From Erythrophleum ivorense (taxonomy: Eukaryota > Streptophyta > Magnoliopsida > Fabales > Fabaceae): a stretch of 64,000 bases of DNA. Under the pieces are notes generated by a model. That model ran no database searches. It had not been told where the DNA came from and saw nothing but the letters and a program-made list of their open reading frames with translations. Positions 24,817 to 36,300 of this stretch are shown one piece after another. The translations under genes were made by a program, and so were the position numbers. Every line of letters starts with the position of its first letter. Positions within the stretch are counted from its first letter, which is position 1. The stretch lies in contig JAIUCV010000005.1 in NCBI GenBank assembly GCA_026724425.1, positions 37,235,784 to 37,299,783 on the forward strand, in the 5' to 3' direction.

Positions 24817-26422
24817 ACACCCAACAATATATAAACCTTGACAAATATATGTCCTTAAGATGTACACAGCTCGTGCCATTTTATACGACTAAACCATGTA
24901 CTTCTTAGATATTTAAAATACTTAAAATAGAAGAGGAATATATGGCCCACGTATGGATACTTGACTGGGGTGTGTTCCTCTTAGATTTGAGGCTGAAAAC
25001 CCCATTTTTAGGTCAAAACAATACACTACATAGCCTAGTCATGTTTTTGGCCTCAATAACATGGCTTGACTATGTTATATACTAACTTAAGGTATAAACG
25101 TTGCTAAGCATTGTCCTACGTTTTGCAACATAGCTAGGCCATGTTAGTAGCCTCCATTATACACTATAGTAAAATCCATGAAACTCAAGTTTTCATCTAC
25201 TTTCTTCCATCTGAATCAAGTAAGCTTCAATACACATCAAATTATTATTAAAAACTAGTCAAGAATTAAGTAATTCAAGGAAGTTTATAATTAAGATCTT
25301 AATATGAAGTGTTTGATTTTTAACTTATTCAAAACATAACTAAGGATGATTTATGAACATAAGAAAGAAGCCAAGAAGAAGATGTTCCTACCATGCTAAT
25401 ATGCCAAGCGAGAGGTGTGTTCTTATCTTGGGATTCTCCTAAATTTTTCTTTTCCTTTATTTTTGTTATCTCCTTCTTCTTCCTCCTCAACACTCTCTCC
25501 TTCCTTATTTTGTCCTCCTTGTCAGTTTCTATTCTTTTACTCTTTCTCTCTTCCCACTTTATTAGATGAGAGACAAATAGGAAAGGCTAAAAATCAGTAT
25601 AGGTTTCTAATGCAAGTCTCTATTTCTTCTACCTTCTTTCATTCTTTCTTTGCTAACCACACTTATACTTTCTTAATCTCTCAATCATTTAAACTCTCTC
25701 TCTTGGGGGTGTGTGTGCATGTTCACGTGCATGAAAGAGGAACGCTAAAGGTCCTTATATAGGCAAACAAAGTTAATTTTGTTTTCTTAAGTCTCCCTTT
25801 GTCTCTTGTCTTACCTTCTTTGCTATAGGCTTCCTCCAAAAGCTTGCCAAAGCTTTTAGAATTTTTGTTTAACTTAACATGCCTTATTATGGGCTTTGAT
25901 TTGTGGGAAGTTCTAGTTATGAATGTTCTTCTAATTGTCAATATAGTCATTTTCATATGAAAATCTCTTCCTAGTTCCACCGTTTTCAATTTAGGTAAAA
26001 TCATATCTAACTCTAAGAAAATTGTATTTTAGTTCTAGCCAAAATTATATTTTGAACCTAAACTTTTAATAATTATATGTTGACTCCTAAATTTTACATA
26101 AATACTTTTATTTCTCTAATTAGTTTTTTTACTCTTTTTAGCATTCTAAGTGTCCAAGAAATTTATTCAAATTCCTTTCCTAAATATTTATTATGTAATT
26201 ATTTATTACTTGATAATTTATAAATAATCCTTAACAATTCCTATTAAATTTCTAATTGATCCCAAAAAAGTTTATGGCCTTCCTAATAAATTCCAAAATT
26301 TTCCTTGCACCTAAAACTCATAAGAATCCTATATTATCTTATGCAATTATTGACTGCATGTTTTCTATTATTTATTTTGCCTAATATTAATTTAATTAAG
26401 ATCTAATTTTGGGGATGTTACA
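24817..26422 (-). mobile_element. LTR-like unit with one clear terminus
   Basis: The right end GGGGATGTTACA at 26411-26422 reads TGTAACATCCCC on the minus strand, a typical plant LTR 5' end. The CT-rich zone at about 25440-25560 parallels the leader zone of the other LTRs. The left end and TSD were not found (a right-flank ATTGA at 26423-26427 is unpaired). The frames at 25415-25762 (plus) and 25723-26004 (minus) have no known domain. Confidence 0.5.
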
Positions 26423-26717
26423 ATTGAAACCCCTAATTAGAGTTGAAAGATCCTAAGTGAAATGCACCAATCTTATATGTATGTCATAAGCATAAATAAT
26501 GCCAAGTATTAGAAAGTACTTTCTGAATTGCATTAGCCATCATATCATCTTAATCGATGACAATGGTTTTTGGTATTGGTTCCCTATAGATTGTAGAAAT
26601 TAGCCAAACAACCATTCAAATGATTCCATTGATTCATTTATCAAAAAGCAAAACCAAATATTACTTTTTGTCAATGATGAATTACTGTGACAAATGTTAC
26701 ACAAATTAAATCATACT

Positions 26718-29409
26718 TGTAACACCATAATGTCTTAACCTTAATTAATCTCCCTCTTGGCTTGATTCCATATGATTTCTAATGAAAAGGACTAAAACTA
26801 TGGTATTCTGATACTTTAAGTCGGGGTTTAAACGCTCATATTTTACCCCGTGGGTCCCATGAACCCATCATTCACATTCTCTACTCAAAATCCATTTATA
26901 CAACTCATACATAACATCAAACAACCCATGAACCATGGATATGAAACCAAAAACCAAAAAAATGCAATTTCATAAATAGGCCCAAAAGTTAGATTTTTGA
27001 TTCTAACTTTGAAAAATCATAACTAATTCTAGAAAAATGAGAATCAAGCAAAGCATAGCTTTCTAAAAAGCTCTAGATATTAACTAAAAATAATTCCAAG
27101 CCACAATCTCAGCGTTTGGACCATGTTTGACATCGAAAAAGAGACAGAGGTCTGGCTATCCCTGGTACTGATGCAGCTTGCTGTCATGAACTTCAAAAAT
27201 TCATAACTAATTTCCAAAAAATCCAATTTAAGAAAAATATACCAATTTGGAAAGATGCAGATGTTAAATAAAGGGAAAAAATAATTTTAGATCATTTCAG
27301 TAGCCCTTGGACCTCGAAAACTGATGGAACAATAACAAAGGTTATATGGCTTCCCTGATACTGACATAGAACTTCAGAAAGTTCTTTCTTCCTCTACAGA
27401 CCTCCGATTAAGGTGCTTCTAGTTGGTATAGGTCACTGTTGATATCTAGTTTATGTCTATAAAATTTCATGACAATCGGATACCATTTGTTCTATGAATG
27501 ACACAGATTCATTTTCAGACCTAGTTGCACAGTACAATAACCAAAATCAAAAAATTCTCTAACTTCAACAATTTTCCAAATATTCTCTAAACCTCTAAAT
27601 ATTACCCACTTTAGATTCCCAAGAAGTTCTCAACAAGCTATAAAGGCATGCCAAATTTCATATCAAGAAGAGTTCATTTGGTCATATTTTGATGAAACTC
27701 ACAAATTTGGCAATTTTAGCACCCAAAATGGTTCAAAGTAGGTCCAAATAGCCTCCCACATGTTCTAGCACCTCTTGGGCAAGTTTTAAAACATAAACAT
27801 AATATATATAAAATACCCAAGTTGTTCAAATCATCATATATTTCAAACTCACTATGCTACAGGCCAAGCTGCACTATTGCATACAATCTACAAAAGGGCC
27901 AAATCTCACATTTTCATTGCTTTGGCTCTCTACATAGTTCATACATCATTTATACATATTTCTACACTTGCTCAAATATTTATATCTCAAAAATAATAGG
28001 TGCATATTTATTTTAGCACCTCTTTACATCAAAAGAACTAAAATAGCTCTACAACTCCTTAAGCATGCTCAATTAGGCTCCTTGATTTATACTTTGATCT
28101 CTTTTAGCTCCACCTAACATGTTAAGATGAGAGGGAAGGAGTGAGATTCATGAAATCTCAATAGCTCATACACTCATTCAAGGAAGCAATCAAGGCATAT
28201 AAACAAGTCAAAGTATGCAAACCATTCACAATTACACACACATGATTTGCATGCCATGATATCATATCAATGCTAAGAATAAGCTCTAGAGCCTTTTGGT
28301 CCCCCCTCACCTAAGTTTTGAGACTTTTAGATTAGCCTCACCTTTAGTTTAGGGACTTTTGGCACCACCTCACCCGAGCAATTTCCATAACCCAAAACAT
28401 AAGCATATTGGTACAAATGCATCAAGGCAACATCAAATGGCATGTCTCACAATATAAGCACATATACAAGCATACAATGACTATTACACATCCAAGAATG
28501 CAACAAGAAAAAGTGGAGAGCTACCTTATAAGCTAACACAAGCCTTCTCTTTCAATTTTTCTTCTCCCTTCTTAGTCTCACGATCACAACTAGATGGAGC
28601 CGATTCTCTTGAGCCTAGACATAACAAAGAGCATATAATTACGCTCTCATAACTCAATAATTAGTCACAAAGCTAGGGGATTTTTCATAGCAAACCCTGC
28701 AAAGCATATAAGAAAAACTAGGGATTCTCTCTCTCTAGAATTTTACTAACTCTTCTTCTCCTTTCTTGTATATTTTCTCAACTTATCACACTCTCTTTCA
28801 AGGGTTTCTTACTCATTCTAGGTCAGAACAGAGCTTTCTTACTCATCAACCTATGGAAAGGGAGCTTAGAAGGAGAAGAACAAAATCAAAAAGAAGAAGA
28901 AACATGATCTTTAAAGATTCTTACCTTTCTTCCTTGGCTTCCTCCCTTCTCTCTTAGCTTCTCTTCGTTTCCCTCTCTCTCTCAAGCTTTTTTCTCTACC
29001 TTGGATGAAGCTTAAGTCGGTTTAAAAGAGAAAGAATGAATTTGGATGCTATAAAAAGTCAAATTCTCTTTTTTCACGCTTTTCTGGACTAACCCTCGTT
29101 ATAGCAAAGAATAACCCTCGCTATGGTGAGCACGTATCAGTCCCAAACCCTTATTTTCGGCGCGCGCTATTGCGAGAAACTCCTTGATTTTTATATGGGA
29201 TGCCTGCACTTGTTATAGCTAGAAGCATTTTCGCTATAGCAAAAATGCACTCTCACTATAGCTAGACCATTTCTCGCTATGGCGAACAGGTACATTCACT
29301 ATAGCTAGGTCATTTCTCGCTATAGCTAGCAGACTTAGAAAATTTCAGGACTTCAAAAATTTTCAGCTTCTCTTTTTTTTTTTTGTCCCTTTTTTTTCTG
29401 GTTGTTACA
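26718..29409 (-). mobile_element. Solo LTR, box-bearing group, TSD ATACT
   Basis: The plus strand begins TGTAACACC and ends CTGGTTGTTACA, flanked by perfect ATACT copies (26713-26717 and 29410-29414). Length is 2692 bases. Inverted, it aligns with 12878-15840 and 30472-33326. It carries the box array (29090-29335) and a CT-rich complement of the purine leader (about 28730-28990). Confidence 0.9.
29090..29335 (-). repeat. Dyad-box array in LTR (degraded)
   Basis: About nine boxes such as CTCGCTATGGCGAA, TTCGCTATAGCAAA and CTCGCTATAGCTAG. Many are damaged at CpG (CTCACTATAG, CTCGTTATAG), consistent with decay of methylated CpG. Confidence 0.8.
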
Positions 29410-29414
29410 ATACT

Positions 29415-30466
29415 TAAGTAGTATAAAAAACCCATATATCTCCAAAATAGTCATAATCAAACTCCGATCTCCCATCTCTCTAAAAGACATTTGTCAAATG
29501 TAATTCTTGGTCAAATTGAACATTGTAGTAAAATATGAGATTTTTAGTTTGTTAACTTTGTAAATGATTAACTAAACTTTAACCATCCCTAGCTTTATCA
29601 ATTTGAGCTTTGGCTATTGACATAATTATAGTAATCCTTTTTTGGAAAATTCAACTTTATCAAAGCCATAAGTTTCTTCACTTAAATAAATTGCACACAT
29701 CCTTTGTTCTAATTCAAACATTGACTATAGAACTAATAAGATCACCCTTAATAATAGGAATGTTCTTGGCATAACACATTTGGTGTCTCTGCTATGGTTT
29801 TACAAACTTATGCTCATTTATCATTTTAGTGATTTTTCACAACCTATCCATTTGAACAGCAAAGTGAACCAATACTTAGCACTTTGTCATTGAATTTAGT
29901 TTACTAAATGAGCCACCACTGCCTTTTTCAAAATTAGATCCCTCCTCTGAGCATAAATATTCTTTCATGTAAATTTTATTAATTTTAGTAAAATAAGTTT
30001 GTTTTCATTTTCTTATTAAAAATCCAAATGATACCCATACTTTCTATACAAGACATAACTTTTTTTTTCACTATCAACAACCTGCCCTAAATAAATATCT
30101 TTAACCTAAAGTTATTTCTATTTGCAATGACAAAACTTGTATCTACACTCATTGATTTTTCTTTTTCACTTGTCTCATGCTTTGTTTCACTCACCACATT
30201 TTGTGAATCATCACATTCATATATTTTTTACAATATTAAAATTGATCAAGACTTAAATATAAAGAAACCTAAAAAATTATGATAAAATTTATCATATAAC
30301 TTAATCAAAACAAAAAAAATGAAAATAAACTTAAAACATAATACATATTAAAGGTTGGAATTAATGAATAAGACATGCACCTTACTTTGAGCCTTGCAAG
30401 CTTTTGAGAATAAGCTTCTTAGAAAAGAGAGAAGATTTGGATGCTATCAAGAAGAGAAAAGAAAAA
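29415..30466. other. AT-rich non-coding stretch between two LTRs, unassigned
   Basis: No open frame longer than 60 codons and no domain recognised. Minus-strand translation is broken by stops. It continues at 33332 once the LTR 30472-33326 and its TSD are removed. Confidence 0.4.
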
Positions 30467-30471
30467 TGTGG

Positions 30472-33326
30472 TGTAACAACCAGAAAGAAAAAGAAAAAAA
30501 AAAGCTGAAAATTTTTTAAGGACTGAAAATTTTCTAAGTCTGCTAGCTACAGCCTAACTATAGCGAATGTACCTATTCGCTATAACGAGAAATGGTCTAG
30601 CTATAGCGAGAGTGCCTTCTCACTATAGCACAAATGCTTCTAACTATAGCGAGTGTGGGCATTCCATACAAAAACCAGGGCGTTGCTCGCCGTAGCGTTG
30701 TAGCGAAGGCAGGGGTCTGGGACTGACACGAACTCGCCGTAACGAGGCTTATGGCTCGCTATAGCGAAGGTTAGTCCGAAAAAGTGTGAAAAAATAGGAT
30801 TTGAGTTATTAAAGCACCCCAACCCCTCCTTTCACTTTGTAACCGACTTAAGCTCCCTCTAAGATAGAGAAAAGGGCAGAGGAGAGAGAGAGAAACCTAG
30901 AGGAGGAAGGAAGAACAAGAAAAGGTAAGATTTGCATGGCTTTTCTCTTAGAATATTGTTCTTCTCCCCTTACCCTCTCTTCCTATGGTTTTGATTATTG
31001 AAGTAGTTAAGTTGGGAGCTTGGTTCAGAAGAGGGAGAGTGGAAAACCCCTCTTGAAGAAGACCAAAACCCACATACCTTTACTTCTTCTCCTTACTTTC
31101 CTTTCTTAAGAGCTTGAGAGAGGAAGGATAGTAGGTGAATTTCTAGTGAGACAAAGGACCCTTAACTCTATAAGCTTAGTAAGGTTTACTAGGAAGAAAT
31201 CCCTAGCTTATGAATAAAGTGTTAAGAAAGTAATTCCATGCTTCTTGTGTGTTTAGGCTCAAGAAAAAAGCACTCCCATCTAAAGGTGATTATGAAACCA
31301 ACAAGGGAGGAGATAAATTGAAAGGGAAAGTTGGTGAATAGCCAATAAGGTAGCTCTCTCCACCTTCTCTCATACATAGATGTGTGTTTACATTGTCTTA
31401 CATGTGTGTATGTATGTTTTTAAACCATGAAAAGTATGCTAGCATGATGATGCTTCATGTATTTCAATGATGTTTTATGTGACTTCTTAGGTTTGCTCGA
31501 GTATGGAAAAGCCAACAACCCTTTAGCCATGGTGAGGATGAGCTAAGAACCCTAAAGTTGGTTGAGACAAAGTAAAGAGTCTCCCAAAAGTGAGGTTGAC
31601 TCCCAAGAGTAAGGGTTGATTCTAAGGACCTTATAAAGAATGGGTGAGGCAAGTCTAAAATCCACAAGTGAATGGGTGAGGCTAATCCATTAGCTTGATA
31701 AACCTTTGTATGATATGTATGGCCTACTCAAATGTTGAAAATGCTTTTCTTATGATTTCACATGCTAATATGCTCATGCATACATTGTGAGACTCGTTTG
31801 CATACTTTATGTATGTTTAAACGAAAGATAAGCTATTGAGCTTCTTTGAATCTCACTCCCCCTCTCTACCATCCTAACATGCTAGGTGGACCAAGTGAGA
31901 TAAGAGATGGGAGCCACCAAGCTTGAAGCTAGGGAGTTTGGTGAAGACACTATAAAGAGCCATTTTGTCACTATTTTGTAGTTAAGTTAAGAGATGTAAT
32001 CTAATGATATGATGTACATGATGTAGCACATATGAATATTTGTAAATAGATGAACTCAATGTATTTATCATGTATATGTATGAGAATGGAGCTTATAATG
32101 AATGATGTAGTAAATTTTGCAATGAATGGTAAGATCTAGCATTCTCCACATGAGTGTATGTGTTAGTGTGGGAGAGTGAGTTTTGCAAATCTGGGCTATT
32201 AGACACATGAGTCATATTTGATAGCCTATATTGATGCTATCCCACGTACTCATAGAGCCCTAGAAGTAGGAGAAGCCAATTCAAGTCCTTGGAACCCCCT
32301 TTTAACATAAGAAAGTGGCACTTTGCCCCCTTATATCAAAATCTGACCAAATGACCTCTCATCGCCTTCAAACTTGGCATGTGACTAGATCTTGTCTAGA
32401 GATTTTTGGAAAGCTAAAGATCAAGTCATTTGGAGGTCTGTATAATTTTCTATGATTTTTCAAAGTTGGTATCAGAAATTCAAATTTTTAGAAACACTGT
32501 TCATTTGGTTAGTTGGGAAATTGTGTCATCCAAGGGGTAAACGTAATCCAATGACTATGAAATTTTATAGCCAGAAACTAGACAGTCACAGTGACTTGTA
32601 TCAACTAGAAGCACCTCATTTGGAGGTCTAGAGAGGAAGATATGAATTTTCGAAGTTCCTGCCCAGCATTAGTCATCCTACCAGACCCGAGGTACTGTTT
32701 CATTAGTTTCCGGGAGTTTGGCTTGATGAACTAATCTGGAGACATTTATCTTCTCTAGTTAACATCCACATATTTCCATGGTGGTATCATTTGCATGCAT
32801 TGGATTTTTGTGGAATTAGTTAGACATTTTTAAAGTTCATATTAGTAAACTGTGACAGTAGCAGAGCCCCCTCCGACCTCCAGATGATTTCACGTGTCAA
32901 ACATCTTGTCTGTGAGATGTTATGACTTGCACATATTTTTATTATGAAGTAGACATCCTCAGATTTCCAGAATGACCGAGATCATATGTTTTCAATTTTT
33001 CTAGATTTAGTTCTGAATTTCCAAACTTTGCCCAGAAATGAGGCCAAGCAAGGCCGAAAATGAACATGCATGTTTCATACCACTTTTTGGTTTCCATGGG
33101 TTTAAAGCATGTTTTTGAGGTTCAAATGAGTTGTAATGGTGTAATTAAATATGAGGATGCATAAAATGAGCTCACACGGTCCATGTGACACCGAAATGAA
33201 TTCTTAACCATGCCACAATGTTAAGTAAATCCATGAATCCAATAAAGGAGACCTCACTTTGGTCTTCCTAGATGTATATGAGCATGTATGGCATGATGGG
33301 TATGAGCTAGAAATGATGGTGTTACA
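30472..33326 (+). mobile_element. Solo LTR, box-bearing group, TSD TGTGG
   Basis: It begins TGTAACAACCAG and ends GATGGTGTTACA, flanked by perfect TGTGG copies (30467-30471 and 33327-33331). Length is 2855 bases. Parts in order: box array (30540-30770), purine-rich leader with AAAAGGTAAG (about 30875-30927), degenerate tandem repeat (about 31550-31690) and conserved 3' kilobase. Confidence 0.92.
30540..30770 (+). repeat. Dyad-box array in LTR
   Basis: About eight boxes, for example TTCGCTATAACGAG, TAGCTATAGCGAG, CTCGCCGTAACGAG and CTCGCTATAGCGAA, in the same position of the LTR as 12980-13261. The three long tandem units of that copy are absent. Confidence 0.8.
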
Positions 33327-33331
33327 TGTGG

Positions 33332-36300
33332 TGCCAGAAAATTCATTCTTATTGAATTCATGAGAGAAGTCTAGATTTCATGGTGTAGATTTTGGAAACT
33401 TGTTTTTGGTTAGATTGAATCAATTTTACAGTGCACAAGACATCGTAACTTATTTTTGGCAAGAATTTTATTTCACCAAGCTACCAAAAGTTGTGAAGAT
33501 TGTCATACCTAACTTTTAGTGACTCATTCATATCAAGTATGAAGTTTTACGTAACATTTTCATCCATTCTCATGCTTTTCAACACTGAAATTGGGTCATT
33601 TACAGGTCATTTTAAGCTATAGTAGTTCAAACTTAATTCTTTCTCCTTCTTAATTCATTTTCATCATAAACAAATTTGTTCATACCCATTTTATGGTGCT
33701 TAGCTCATGGAACACCCTAAAATTCTATTTGACCGAGATGACAACATAAGCCTAAAATCTACATTAATTTTGAAAATTTATAACTTGGGATACACAACTC
33801 TAGATCATGCGAATTAAGTGTCTATGGAAAGCCTATGATGTGAACTATATGCTAGAAAAATTTCAGGCAAAATTGAGTTCATTTGCCTTGCCAAATGCAA
33901 TGAAATCATAACTCTAGTTGAAATGGAAGGCATATGATAGACCTAAAACTTTTAAAATGCATATCTTAAACTACACAACCCCAAATTAGGTGATCTCAAT
34001 GGCTATGAAAAACTTATAATTCCAAATATATGTCTATAAAATTTCATGAGTATTAGACTTCATTTAACCCTTAAAAGGCACAAAATACCATAGTTATACA
34101 GTATGAACAGTACCAAGACCATTTTGAAAATTTTGCATAATTTTGAAAATTTGTAAAATATTTTATACATTTCCAAAAATTATGATTCTTAGCTTGACAA
34201 AAAGCTATAGGAGGGGTGTAAATAGATGCCAAATCTTAGGCTCAAACTAGGTCATTTAGGCCACTTTTGACATAGGAGTTGTTTATGAAAATTTTAAGAC
34301 CAACTTTGGTTCCAATTTGGACCAATTGGGATCCAATTGGGTTCTTTCCACTTTGATCACATTTCTTTCATCCTAAATAACATTTCTAATCATTCCATAT
34401 CATGCCAAAATGGTTAGATCAAGATTTAACCCTTGAATACCCAAAATTTCATGCATCCATAATGTAACACCATACTTTTAAGACTTAATTCATGTAATTC
34501 CCATGCCTCATTTCATGCTTGTTCTATGGGAGGCAACATAATGATATTAATTCTCATGGAGAAGTTGCATTTCTCTATGGGTAAAATTTTTCTTTCGGAA
34601 TCCCATGGATTATATGGACTCATGTATCACCTTCTCATATTTAATTACATAGATACAACTCAAATCCATCACCAAAAGTAGCCTAGAGATTGTGCAAAGC
34701 AAAGGGAAGCATGAAATCTCATGAAGTAATTTTGGCTAGAATTTTGGCTTTTCTGACACCAACTTTAAAAAATCATAACTAATTCTATAAAAATCAAAAA
34801 TATGCATTCTTTGCCATTCTGAGAAGTTATACATGTCTAATTTATACTAAAAATATTACTAGACCATGAATCATCGCACAGAGGACGTTTGACATTCGAA
34901 AAGGGGAAGAGGTCTGGCTAGCTACTAGTACTATCACAGGTTTCTGCAATAAATTTCAAAAATGTCCAATTAATTTCAAAAAAATCTAATCCATACAAAT
35001 GATATCAATCTAGAAAGTTACAGATGTTATATAGAGGGAAAAAATAACTCTAGGCCAATTCAAGTACATACAGACCTCAAAATATAATCAAATAGTACTT
35101 GAGGTCAGTTTGCTCTCCTGGCACTAGGTAGAAATATTAAAAATTTATATCTCTCTCTCTAGACATCCAAATGGGGTGCTTCTAGTTGGCACAAGTCACT
35201 GGGAGTGTCTAGTTTCTTCCTATAAAATTTTGTGGTAATTGGACATTATTTGCCCCTTAAGTGATAGATTTCATTTTTGGACCTGAGTGATCAGTACACC
35301 AGACCAAGATTGAAAATTTTCTCAATTTTGAAAATTCATCAAATATTCTCTAGACCTCTGAAAATTCTGTTCTTTAGCTTTCCAAAAAGCTCTCAACAAG
35401 ATCCAATTGCATGCCAAATCTCATATCAATAAGAGCTCATTTGGATAAAAAGTGATATAAGATTCTAATATGGTCAATTTTATTCCATATTAGATACCAA
35501 GTGTGCCCAAATGGTCTTTCTTGGTATTTGGCACCTCTTGGGCAAGTTTAAAAGCATAAATATGACTTGTATGAACTGTCCAAGTAGTCTCAAATCTCAT
35601 GCATCTCAATTTGGCCATTCCACTTCCATTATTACACTAATCTATCTAACCATTCAAGAGCTAAACTTGCTATTCAATACCCAAAATATGCTATCTCATA
35701 TATTTGGCATCAAATTTTCTTCATACATCATACATTTGGGTATTTATATATGTTCATATAGTTACATAACAACTTCATCATGGGTACATCATATGCCATA
35801 TGTATGGCTAAAACAAAACAAAACTAGACATATTCATATACTTTGATGCCCACCTTCTTTTTCTAAGCTCGGTGGCCTTCAATACCTTGCTCAATTGTTT
35901 CACCTAGTATGTTAAGACATTAGAAAGGAGAGGATGAGATTCAAAGAATCCCAATAGCTCATCTCCCATTCAATCACACATAAAGCATGCAATACAAGTC
36001 TCACAAATGCATGCATGAGCATATTAACATGTGCAATCATTTAAGAAGTATTCTTGGCATTTAAAAACATCATACATAGCATACATAAGCTTGCCAAGTA
36101 AGTGAATTAGCCTCACCAATTCACTTGTGAATTTTGGACTTGCCTTACCCTTTTCCTTAGAGGTTCTTGGACTCAACCTTACTCTTCGGAGTCAACCTCA
36201 CATTTGGGAGACTCTTTACTTTGTCTCAACCAATTCTAAAGGTTCTTGGCTCATCTTCACCATGGCTAAAGAGTTCTTGGTTTTTTCACACTCAAACAAA

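Noticed and set aside
35511..35846. 111-codon plus-strand frame
   Set aside because: The matching stretch of the sister LTR (about 5800-6100) does not keep the frame, so it is chance.
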